Assembly: GCF_020509005.1 (NCBI RefSeq)
Contig: NC_063023.1
Coordinates: 2,170,001-2,234,000, forward strand
Direction of reading: 5' to 3'
DNA: 64,000 bases
From: Fulvia fulva
Taxonomy: Eukaryota; Ascomycota; Dothideomycetes; Mycosphaerellales; Mycosphaerellaceae
Positions 33,459 through 44,147 of this stretch are shown here, one piece after another; position 1 is the stretch's first letter; each line of letters starts with the position of its first letter. The translations under genes and the position numbers were made by a program. The notes under the pieces are model-generated. The model did not search any database, had not been told where the DNA came from, and saw only the letters and a list, made by a program, of their open reading frames with translations.

Positions 33459-34397
33459 GTGCTTTAGGACTGCGTAGGCCTACTGTTTTCAGTCGTAATG
33501 TGCTTTCGAGAAACGTATTAAAAGTCGAGATAAACATGCTCGTTAGACTATAAGGAGCGTACTCGAAGGACGGGGTTCTCGATGTCTCTATAGGAGGCAC
33601 GAAGCATCTATAGACGCGCCTATGCCTATTAGGTCGTACTACTAGGAATGAGTAGGGAGATATTATAGCAATATTAGATATTAAACGTTTTACGATCAAG
33701 CTATAATATACGATTATGCTTTCACCTGTTTATAGAAGGTACTTTATATAGTAGTATTATTGGCGAACAGCTAGTTTTGCGCCTAGGGTACTATATAGCG
33801 CTACTCGAAACACTTCATCGATATTATATAGCTGATGAGCTATTTGCGTAGCTTGCTCCTATCTTGCCGTAGTTAGAGCGGAACCGCCGCCTCGAGTAAC
33901 GCTATAGCCAATATAATACTACTGTTCGTATAAACATTATAAATATTATGTATACGGCACTACTCGACTGTACAGTCAATGAGTATCATCGCTTACCTTC
34001 ATCCCGCGAAGCGTCGTCGAGATGTGTTATAGAACATTTACGTATAAAATCGGGTAAGTGAATGTAGAGGGCTGAATTTGCCCCGCGCTAATTGATCCTA
34101 AGGCACGATTCTCCCTTAGCGCGGGTCCGAGCACTTTCTCGAAAGAGCACTAAACATTCTTTAGCAAATTGATATACACTACGTCGCCTCGACTTTATAC
34201 TCACCTAAGTATATCTACAAAACCGCGACTACGTTAACGGCCTCGTACTCCTCTATAACAACCACAACATTCCTCACCTCCTACACGTCCTCTAGATATC
34301 TTCCGCAAGTTGTTCCCTCCCGCGCCGTACCTACTCGAGATCGCGTCGCCCGGCGTACGTATATCACTACTACTGCCTTTAGGACAGGCTACCGACC

Positions 34398-37020
34398 ATA
34401 GCGTCCGTTCAGGTGATACGAGTAGTGATCGACTAGGGTACTACTTACGGTAAGGTCTATATATTCTCGGGTATCTTAGTCCGACTAGCCTTACTAACGA
34501 TACTTAGGCGGCGGTATATATCGGCGAAAAGGGGAGTTTCCTCTCGAGCCCTAGACTCGCCTACATTGTACAATTCAGCAGTCTAACAGGTATATCTAGG
34601 TCTTTCCTAATAGCGGCTAGCTACTTTAGGCCCGAAACCGAGTTTAGATAGGGATAAGACCTCGACTATAAGCTATAGAAGAACGAGCTTCCCGAGGAGA
34701 GTGCTATTAACGTCGCAAAACTGTCGCTATATCCTAACTACAAGAGCGTAGCTATCGTAAAACAAGTCGAAGAACGCCTAGAAGCTATAGGACGTACTAA
34801 GCTATAGTTCATCGCGGATCATCTCAAGGCGATATAGCCTACGATCATAGCCTATACGAAGACTTAGTTTGATAATACCGAAGAAGACTATGTCGATGGC
34901 CTAGACAAAGAGCTCTAGATAAGTGTTCCCCTGTTGTAGTACCTAAGCTCTAATAAGATTATGTCTAAAGCCGTAGAGCTAGCTTTATTACCTAGGACCG
35001 AGCTTGTGTTAGAGCTAATCGCTACGGTAGCCTACGTTCTCGATGCTATAACGGCCAATAGCTAGAACAAATCAAAGTTCGACCTTAAGCGTCTAGCGAA
35101 AGGCAAGCTTATATAGGTAGTCGACCTAGGGGGAGGGACTTGTATACGTATTAAGCGGCCTACTGTACTCCGACGTAGCACTAACAAGCATGCTAGGACA
35201 ATGTCACCTATAGGGTGTCTAAGGAGTCGGCTAACGGCGCTATAATAGGGCTCGAGGTAGTGAGTCAGCCGAGTGGTACGTCTTCGTTAGCTTACTATAT
35301 CGTCGGATACTAACGACCTCTAGGCGGGTTATACGGCTCTTACTTTATCGACCAAGAGTTCCTTAAGTGATTAGAGACATCGCCCGAAGTTGTCGGTACT
35401 AAGGGGCTCGTAAATACTATAAGGTCAATCGGGCTGAGTGTCGAGTCGTTTTCTACTAAAGCTCGGCGCGAGTTCGAGCTTACTAAGATCAAGAACGGGC
35501 GATAGTTATCATTTGAGCTGATCAGAGTGTCTACTAGTAATAGAAGACGATTCTCGGTCGATCTCCCTCTATAAGTCGCCATATCCGCACCCTTCGAATC
35601 CAGACTGACTTCTCGATAGAGATAAGATGATCGAGCTCTATAGGACTGTTATTGCTAAGGTGATCGAAGAGACGAAGAAGCAGCTTGTCCCCGGCACTAA
35701 GGTAGGCTTACATCACTATCTATAGGGACTAATATTGACAAAGAACAGGCAATCTTCCTAACGGGCCGGTTCGGCGACTCTAAACTCTTGTTCGATACAA
35801 TGTATAAAGAGTTCGGCAGCAAGGTTGTTTATAACACCGTCCGGATCAATAGAGCCTAGGTAGAAGCTGTCGTCACCGGAGCCCTAATGCGCTATACTAG
35901 TATTATCTCACGCACCCTACTAACTCGCTACACCTTCGGTATATAGCGTGTCGAGAGAGCTGACCCGAAGAAGCATCCCGACGCCTACTAATTTCTAGGT
36001 GACATCGACAAAGATAATAGGAGTAAGTATACCAAGATCTCGGAGAACTGGGCTATCGTCAAGTATAATACGTACATCGAGAAGCTTCCCGTAGTAGAGG
36101 GTCGATAGAGCTCGCTACTGAACAAAGTACTACCTTTTGTGCCGTATAAAATGATGTAGTAGCTAATATAAAGCAGGACACTGTCACCGACCAAGACCTA
36201 TACATTAGCGAGTCAACCTAGTTATAGTACATTATGCCGCTAGGTACTTCGCGGGTAATAGAGACGGTTTACTAGACCGAGGGCGATATTACCGACTATT
36301 AGCCGATCTACTCGGACGTCTAGGCTTTCGACTAGAACAATACTATTAAGAGTAACATCGAGGTCTAGGAGACTAAAACTGTGACTTTCGACCTAGCGAG
36401 ACACAACTTCAAAGTGAGCTACGACAAGGACGACCAGAAGTAGTATAAGGCCTTCGGCCGTATACGCCTTACCTCGTCTAGACCTAATACTAAGATCGAG
36501 TAGCAGTTTATGAGCCCGAGCGCTAAGCTACCTAACAGTAAGTAGCTACTATAGCTAAGACCGCTCGACTGCCGCTGACCTAATCGTAGAGCGGGGCCGC
36601 CTAAAGCAGAACTAGAAGACAATTGTGATCAAGCAAGACGAGATCATTAGCGAGCATAGCTTCGTGCTCCGCTCAGAGACTCGCAATCCGTTTCCTTACG
36701 ACGATGTCGTCTCGGGGCCGGTCCTTCCAGCCTAAGCCGTCTCGTCCGCTGCCGAATCGTAGCCTAATGCTCCGCTCGAGGAACTATCTAAAGATGTAGA
36801 GATGTCAGGTACAGTAGGTATGAGTAAGGGAATTGAAGAGGCGGTCGAGGAGGGAGTTAAAGAGATAGTCGAGGAGGTGTAGCGTCGCGTTCGTAGGCCG
36901 ACCTAACGTAGAGCAGAGATGTAAGCGGAGAGGGATAGGAGGAGAAAGAAGAACGGGACAACTCTACGTAAGCAGCACATCCTACCGGACTCGGATAGAT
37001 ATATAGACATTGATGCCTAG
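34398..37020 (+). pseudogene. RIP-destroyed duplicate of the Hsp70-like gene
   Basis: It corresponds to 16,569-19,191. The start ATG has become ATA and dozens of TAG/TAA stops cover all exons. The stop sites of copy 1 are also stops here (16,826 TGA is TAA at 34,655), so those lesions predate the duplication or were present in both parental alleles. A C/G transversion distinguishes 16,707 from 34,536. Confidence 0.95.
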
Positions 37021-37338
37021 GTCGGAGCACCTAGAATATAGTCTAATGACTGGCGAACCAATGTGCGAGCCCGATTGAGGTTGCTAAGCAGGCTGTCCGG
37101 AATCATCTACGCTTTCATATGTCAGATTCCTCCTAGTAATGATTATAGTATGTACGAGGCTCGACATTTCCCTAACGTAGGAATATAGAGAGCAAGATAA
37201 ATGTTTCCTTCTGACTCTATAGCGTTCCAATTCCAGGTTGTGAATGTGTCGTTTGCTATGTTATATATCGTATTTTTCGTAGTCCGTGCGACTAGCGCGG
37301 CGCTTTGTCTACTTTATACGTAATCTCAAATTCGAATT

Positions 37339-39561
37339 ATGTAAAGCAACAGAACTTTAACTGCATTAACCAACGCGCTTATCCCTTATTGCACACAATT
37401 ACTATACGCTAGAGGCACCGAAAAGTTTGGAACTCTAGGCTACACGACTCGCGACATAGATCCTCTTAACTGTGAGTTCATAGTCGCCGTACTCACTCGG
37501 ATCGACGCAGAGTTAGGAGTGCACAACACCGCCGCCGAGTAGCAACAGTTCTTCGAGAACTTACTCGCCTCCTAACCACTGTACTTTAGCACTGTCAAGG
37601 CAATCTCAGCTCGAGGCCCTAATAACATAAAGTTGCTCGATGCAGACAGCTGCCTAGCAAAGCCCAAGCGCTTAATACGGGACAGGATGGAAGCCGGAAA
37701 CTATACTACCCGTATAGCACGTGTTTTCGCCGAAGGTAGCGCGTGTTTTCCACCAACATTCTTGACCGCAATCGAATACACTAGGAACGCAGAGGAGTCG
37801 TCCTCGGCTCAGGGCCGACTCGCGCATCCCACCGTCGAGGACATAACTCCCAAGTCGGCGGCCGGTATCGACGAGGTGGTGTCTAGTGATGAGAGCGATG
37901 ATGAAGTCTCCGAGAATCAGTCCGACCAGGATGACACCTATGTGGAGGGTGTGCGGCCAAGTCGGAAGCGGAAGGAAGGTCCTGCTACTAACGAGAAGAC
38001 CACGAACAAGAAGCAGAAGACTACTGATCATCTAAGGAAGAGACCGTACCCGAGTAACTTTCCGCTAATAACCGAGGAGACATCTGCCGTGAATGCCTAG
38101 GTTGCTCAAGCAATTGGTATGAGCGGTGACGCACTACCTACTAAGAAGCGCAAGAGACCTCATCAAGATAGAGATGACTTACAGCCGCCGGGTAGTCGCA
38201 AGAGCCCGAAGCTTTCTGCACCCTCGTTGCCCCGACCAAGTACTACAGCATCGTCGTTAGGCACGAGATTCAGCAAGGATTCTTTACAAACCTAGACGAA
38301 GACGCCCTCGACACACGATATAACATCGAAACCAATGAACGACGCCATCGACCCAATCTCCGAAGGCGTAAGAGACGATCTCGCCCCGCGTATTGCTAAT
38401 GGAACAACGGCGGAAGGTGTAGAACAAGGGCAGCAAACGCCGCATGCGAACGAGACCCAAAAGACATCTGCCACTACGGCCCAAAACCATCAAGCTCGGC
38501 AGGGGTCAACTTCAAACTCGGAGCCGAATCGAACAACGGCTTCCGAAGATGCAGCTCGATCAGCAAGCTAGCGGGAAGAGATATTCCCTGGAGAAGTCAA
38601 CACGGACGCCGCGGAGAACTCAAGACTGTCTAAAGAAGATTATCAGCCCGCTGATTCCGCTCCAAAGCCACCTATGTTCAATCCTGGCAAGGTCCTAGGT
38701 ATACCGGGCGAGGATATGCGGACAATGTATGCGGTTCTGAACAGGGCGATCACCAACACTACAGGCTACTTGTACACTGACCTTGAGCACAAGGGACCAG
38801 GTGGACTGTACATAGGATCTCCGACCAACCTCGAGCCCAGACCCATTGCCGCGCTTCGAGAGCTGTACGCGCAGATCTTCGGTCATGCCTAGGAGAAAAC
38901 TCTGCCTGAACTCACAGCCACTGGTAATGTAGATATGCAGACACTGCTTGAGGCTTTGATATGCGCCTTCTTGACCATCAAAGTGTTCCGCAAGAAGCTG
39001 CCATGGAACTCTCCCATGGATTGTCTCACGGACCCTAGTCTTGCGCCGATGGACAAGTACTTTCGACGATGCTTAGAAGCGAAGAGGGTCAAATACGAGA
39101 AGGTAGTGCATGCAGCTGCTTTCGACCAGATCAAAGACGAGGAATTCCAGAACACCACAGTCATGGAAGCGGCAGAGGTACTGACAACTGAGTTCGCGTT
39201 CACCGTTATGGACCAGATCACTCTGTTCCGAAAGGGCCGCACTCCGACGGATGGCTGGTACCGAAGGTTTTTGGACAATCTCAAGGACGTCTTCTGGAAT
39301 GCCCTGATCATGCGCGGCCAGTTTGAGGCGTCAATGGACAACTTCATCATCCAATGGCGTTGGCCCAAGGAGCCCTTCGACATCGATACGATGACGACAC
39401 CCAGTGGTCACTACTCAAACAAGGGAGCGCCCGTTCAGTATACTATCCTTCCTGCCATTGTCCGCCACGATTATGGAAGCAAGGGTCCAGGAATCACAGC
39501 TTTCCGAGCCATGGTGAGCTTGAATTCGAAAGACATTGTAGGTATCAGCAAAAGAGGTTAG
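37339..39561 (+). pseudogene. Unrecognised gene, copy 2: RIP-mutated 5' part, clean 3' part to the natural end
   Basis: The frame corresponding to ATG 19,510 continues in one phase to TAG at 39,561 (741 codons). Up to 37,707 it is RIP-mutated, and the second codon is already TAA. From 37,754 on only four in-frame stops remain, all TAG where Gln fits: 38,098, 38,293, 38,569 and 38,890. The same four are present in copy 1 (20,269, 20,464, 20,740, 21,061). The C-terminal third (38,674-39,561) looks conserved and folded (AFTVMDQITLFRKGRTPTDG, DNFIIQWRWPKEPFDIDTM). I recognise no family. Because of the four shared stops, the gene was probably dead or truncated before the duplication. Confidence 0.6.
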
Positions 39562-41643
39562 GAATACAGGAGAAATGGAACTTAGACCCGGAAGGCTGAG
39601 CTTCGAGTACCAAAGAGCGTGTGGATGGATCGCAATTGCTGAGGACTGGAGAGCGATTGTTTTGTATGGGTTGCAGTGTTGGGAGATTCGGTTAATGGTT
39701 GTCTGCAAGCGGCTGGTCCTTCTTTGCGACCGCAAGGTAGAGGAAACTCGACAGAACTACCCGTCAGTATGGCGGGTTGAGTGAGTCGGACGGTACTCCT
39801 TTGGCCGGAAGCACGACAGTCTTTAAGCTGCACATCAGTCTTTGGCTTGGATTCCCTGGTTTGTACGCCGGGTTGAGTCTGTTGCCGGCTGGCGCGGTCC
39901 GCAGTCCTCCCCGGAGTTGACGCGACTGCTGCAGTCTTTGGGACTGGAGGCGGCGCAAGCGTTTGGGTCAGGCTCCTCGTCTTTCACGTCGAGTTGAGCT
40001 GACCAAATGCTAGTGCTGCTTGCTTCCAGCATGGGTTCAATAGACACGATATGGCGCTTCGGACTTGTACTTTATCATCTTCATCCTCAGAATTGGTATT
40101 TCAGCTCTTCCATCATCGCACGTCTCAATATCGGAAATCACCGTCTGCCAGTCCAGAGCTGGAAGGGGTGCCGGGGCAATGATCGGCGAAAGCGTGATGT
40201 CGAGATAGACGTAGCAAGTAATCTTGCGCGGTCGTCAGGCTGAAGCCGACCAGCAAGCTGAGCATTGTATGCTATGATTGATAGACAATCTTTACAACAC
40301 GTGGACAGAGTAGGAGCAAGGGAGGTAAAGTTGAAACGAGAGCACGGACCGGCGGCTCTTCCCGAAGAGTTTCGTTCCTCAGGCTACTCGTTCGCGGATG
40401 CTTTCACCATCAGCACTGCCAGATCATTACTGCTACTCGACATCACAACCTCCACGACCCATAATTCTCTCGCTGTCGCCGATCTCCTTCAGTATGCCGT
40501 TGTCGTCACGAGGAAGGGAAGCTCGGAGAAACACTCGCGGCGGTCAGCTGCAATCGCTAGATGGATGTTCGAGATTTCCATACCCGATAGTAGCGACTTG
40601 ATGGGCGAGAAGAGATGGCGTGAGAGGAGAAGTGGAACGGCCAAATGTGAAATGTCGGGTCTGCTGGACATCTTTGGTCGCTATGCCGAGTCGTTGCTTC
40701 AAGTTGGTCGGCTGGCACACACCACGCGAGCTGGTTCATACGTTCAATGCGGTCAGGTAGAAGGATGTACAGCCAATGACCATAGCAGGAGCCTGTGAAG
40801 TGCGGAATGCCCGTGAAAAGCCTGGAGAGATTCAGCTGCTTCGTGCTGGAAAGAATCAGCTGATCTCATGTCCATGATCTCAATTTCCCAGCGACACAAG
40901 CACAGTTCTGCCTCAAGATGTGCCGAACAAAGTGGAGTTATCGTTTCCATTGCCAGCAGCTTCCTTGTATCTCCGGCTACAGCCTTTCGAATTGTGAGAA
41001 GAATGAGGCTCCTGCGTGACCGCACGGTCAAAACGCACATGAAGGCCACGCCGGCCTCTATTGCAATAGCTGCGATGACGATAAGAAGAGGACTCGACAC
41101 AGCTTCAGCGATCATTCTTGTTCGATGTCACTCTGTCTTGACCAAATCAAGAAGTTCGAACGAAGGCCGCAAGACAGTCCCCGCACCACCATGCGATCAC
41201 GCCGATTACCCCCAGCCTACGTAAAGATCACGCCGTGACCACTTTGCAAGCATTTGTACAGCGTCTGTGAGCAGCCAAGCCTAGATTCCGGTCAATCTCG
41301 CAAATCAAGGCATTGACACAATTAGCCAACATGGATCAGGCGGCGGCTGAAGCGCATTTCACTTGGCTGTACGACGACGCTGTACGCACCGTCCATTCTT
41401 ACCAAGCCAGATTATGAAGCAGAGTATGTCGCATATACTGACTGACAACCATGACCGATGTTTCTGGCTGCACTGACCATTTCGGCTTGCTACAGCGTAC
41501 CCACAGCACTTGTACATGATACTTAACCGTGAGGTCTGCCCCGATGCTATCCCGTGCTTCAGCATAACGACCACTGTCACACATACGGAAGAAAAAACGC
41601 ACCGACGAGACAATCACCTTTACCACGCATCAGGCTTTCAACA
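39562..41643. other. Intergenic region, low-confidence ORFs only
   Basis: Overlapping frames on both strands (40,265-40,798 plus; 40,753-41,115 minus) lack known motifs. The minus-strand 120-residue frame has one hydrophobic segment (LLIVIAAIAIEAGVAFMCVL) that could span a membrane, so a small membrane protein is possible but unproven. Confidence 0.35.
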
Positions 41644-42447
41644 ATGGCCCCAAAGTTGACCATCACCCACATCGGAACAGCGACGTCCATTCTCACCATC
41701 AACGGAATCAACTTCCTCACGGATCCTTTCTTCTCGCCTGCAGAATCATCCTTTCCCCTTTTCGGTGACTTTTCTCTCAGGGTCGAGGACGACCCAGCGC
41801 TCGGTCTGGAGCAACTCCCCATCATCGACGCCGTGCTTTTGAGCCACGAAGACCATGTCGACAATCTAGACGACTATGGCCGCCAGCTTCTCAACGGTAG
41901 ACTCGTTCTCACTACCGTTGATGGCGCGAGGAACCTCGCACCCCGCCCAGGAGTCCGCGGCCTGAAGCCGTGGGAGAAAGTCAGCGTCAAGATTGCTGGC
42001 AATGACTTCCAGATCATCGGCACCCCGACTCAACATGTCAAGGGCCAAGAATGCACAGGCTTCATCATCACCAACGAAGACTTCGGCACCGGCCGCGATG
42101 GTCTTCCCAATGCCATCTGGTTCTCTGGCGATACTGTCTATCTCCCTGAGTTCAGGAAGATTGCCGAAGAGTATCACATCTGCGCCGCGATCTTCAATCT
42201 GGGTAATGCGCACGCCCCCGAGGATATGAATGACCTCGCCGGTCCGAAGTATCAGATCACCATGGATGGCAAATCGGCTGCGCAGCTGTTTCGCGAGATC
42301 AAGGCTGATGTTTTGGCTCCTATGCACTACGAGTCTTGGCATCACTTCACGCAGTTTGGAGACGAGCTGAGAGAGGTGTTTGAAGAGGCAGGTATCATTA
42401 GCCAGGTGCGGTGGCTGAAAGGTGGAGTGCCGGTGTCAGTCCTTTGA
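41644..42447 (+). CDS. MBL-fold metal-dependent hydrolase (UlaG-like)
   Basis: The single-exon, 267-residue frame starts at ATG 41,644 (CACA-ATGG context). The metallo-beta-lactamase fold metal motif is SHEDHVDNLD with His68, Asp70 (replacing the second His of HxHxDH), His71 and Asp73. Further ligands are His131 (GTPTQHV), Asp163 (FSGDTVY) and His228 (APMHYESW). The ITHIGTATSILTINGINFLTDPFF opening is typical of the UlaG/RomA-like branch found in bacteria and filamentous fungi. A hydrolase acting on a lactone or phosphodiester is expected, but the substrate is unknown. The gene lies alone, without RIP signs. Confidence 0.9.
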   Translation: MAPKLTITHIGTATSILTINGINFLTDPFFSPAESSFPLFGDFSLRVEDDPALGLEQLPIIDAVLLSHEDHVDNLDDYGRQLLNGRLVLTTVDGARNLAPRPGVRGLKPWEKVSVKIAGNDFQIIGTPTQHVKGQECTGFIITNEDFGTGRDGLPNAIWFSGDTVYLPEFRKIAEEYHICAAIFNLGNAHAPEDMNDLAGPKYQITMDGKSAAQLFREIKADVLAPMHYESWHHFTQFGDELREVFEEAGIISQVRWLKGGVPVSVL

Positions 42448-43128
42448 CCATGTAGAGCTCTACATCGACATCACCGTGCTGTAATGGCGCTCGGAAAACA
42501 CTGAGTCCAGCTCTCGAAACCGGAACGCACTTCGAGGCTTAAGATTGACTGATTTCAGGTGCCACAGACGCTTGACCGCAGTCGCAAGAGCCTGCCGACC
42601 ATTGCAGAGCAAATGCTGCAACTCAGGTCGAGCAATCTTGTGCACTAGGCATACGGCAACACGCTGCACCCTCACCTGCGTCGACCGGAACTTGCTACTC
42701 AGCCATTTGCCCGGTTCTTGAAGAGCTGGCTTTTTGCTTCAGTAGTGAGTTAAAGCGCTCAGCCGCAAGGAACTTGGGCACCAGCCCTCAACTCGAGTGA
42801 AGTGTTTGAGTCACATTGTGTGAATACACCTACCTCCGTCTTTCCCGCTCGAGGCCGGAGAAACCGGTTTCTTGGAAGCCAATATTAGTTTGCAGTCTTC
42901 AGTTTTGTCAGCTATGTAGCTTTCGTGAACTCATCTTGCTGTCCATGGAGGTACTTATTTTACCAGTACGAAAACCCGAGCATAAATTGCACACGGTGAC
43001 TCAAGACCTCCCAAAACTTGGCTATAAGAAGACACGAGCCCGACATATCTTCCCACTAAGCGTCGAACATCAGCCTCTGTAACGACTATCGAACATCGCC
43101 TGTTCCAGACGACTCTATCGCTCCAATC
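42448..43128. other. Intergenic region with candidate TATA box
   Basis: No gene is seen. TATAAG at 43,023-43,028 lies 106 bp upstream of the ATG of the small secreted protein gene and is a plausible TATA box. Confidence 0.4.
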
Positions 43129-43563
43129 ATGCGTTCCACTCTGGCTCTTGGGCTATTCGTCGCATCGACCTATGCTGCATTGCAGCTATCCCCGATCGCC
43201 TTCAAGCCGGAGGACTGGGAAGCGTTCAAGAATTGCTTGGGTGACGAAATCGACAATTACGACGTCACTGTAGTAGAGGAATGGATCAATGTTGGCCCCG
43301 TTGAAAGCCGCGACCCAGACTTTGATGGACAAGACGCAATTCTACAAAAGTGCATGATCGAGATCTGCAGTAGACTTCAAATCACTGCTGGATATAATGA
43401 GAAGACTTCTGAGGTCCTTCCGGTTTCCACGGCCACGGAGGATTGGTTGGGAACTTCTGGTGCAAGATCATACGAGGCAGCACCAGTTGCAGAAGACGTC
43501 TCGGCTGCGCCAAACAGTGCCAGAGATCTTGAGATTGATTCCATGGCAGAACATCGACCATGA
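43129..43563 (+). CDS. Small secreted protein, unrecognised
   Basis: The single-exon frame has 144 residues. Residues 1-16 are a clear signal peptide (MRSTLALGLFVASTYA). The mature part is acidic, with three Cys (36, 75, 80) in its first half and a low-complexity Ala/Glu/Ser tail. No known domain is recognised. Size, secretion signal and isolated position fit the broad class of fungal small secreted proteins, some of which are effectors; nothing here shows such a role. An intron that changes the C-terminus cannot be excluded. Confidence 0.6.
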   Translation: MRSTLALGLFVASTYAALQLSPIAFKPEDWEAFKNCLGDEIDNYDVTVVEEWINVGPVESRDPDFDGQDAILQKCMIEICSRLQITAGYNEKTSEVLPVSTATEDWLGTSGARSYEAAPVAEDVSAAPNSARDLEIDSMAEHRP

Positions 43564-44147
43564 ACGACCATGTATGCCACGACTGACCAGCAGGAATGAG
43601 GCTGTACGAAGAAGAGAGTATCGACGGTGCTCTCTCCTACACAGAAAATGTGCTGTTGGCGGTTGTGAACCTCCAAGGGTAAGCGTAGCGGAGTGGAGCT
43701 CTATACCAACCCTTCTGGACTTCAAAGTAGCGTGCGATCTACGCTACCCCTACCCGACGTGCAGTGCTTGTTATGCGACGACCGTATGTTTGCGAGTTCG
43801 CCAACAGGCACAGCGCGGTAGGTCACGTGCCATCAAAACTTGAAAGTTGACCAATTACAGAGGGGCTTGGCGCTCGTCCGGGGCTGGTGATAGAGCTCCA
43901 CTCCCTCGCTGACGCCACCACCTACGTGCTCGCAAGCTCGCACTACGGTGGATGGCTAGCGCTCGGTCGCTACGCTTAATGAAGCCGTATAGGAGCATAT
44001 GTAAGCTTAAGCTGCGGTACCAGCGGATTGACAGACGGCCCGTCCGATGCCGCTCAAGGTGAGCTCCCAATTATGTGCCGAGGTGCATTGAGCTCCAGAT
44101 AGTCAGATCACTCCACTGCCTCACAGGGTAGACATTGAAGACCAACA
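43564..44147. other. Intergenic region
   Basis: No gene is recognised. A short inverted repeat (GTAGCGT...ACGCTAC, 7-bp arms, about 43,727-43,747) could form a small hairpin. Confidence 0.35.

Larger units (their letters stand above)
21406..39234 (+). repeat. Tandem duplication, unit 2 (9,741 bp plus two LTR-element insertions)
   Basis: It is 17,829 bp long. Subtracting the gag-only element with its 4-bp target duplication (2,468) and Copia-2 with its 5-bp duplication (5,620) leaves 9,741 bp, identical to unit 1. Beyond the insertions the offset to unit 1 is a constant 17,829, so there are no net indels. It is RIP-mutated from its start to 37,707 and clean of copy-specific RIP from 37,754 to 39,234. 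Confidence 0.95.

Noticed and set aside
21406..37707. Unit 2 differences as random decay or poor sequence quality
   Set aside because: The changes are almost all CpA to TpA or TpG to TpA on either strand with no net indels; error or neutral drift would not give this context bias.
43727..43747. Hairpin as an RNA gene
   Set aside because: A lone 7-bp-arm inverted repeat is expected by chance and has no supporting context.
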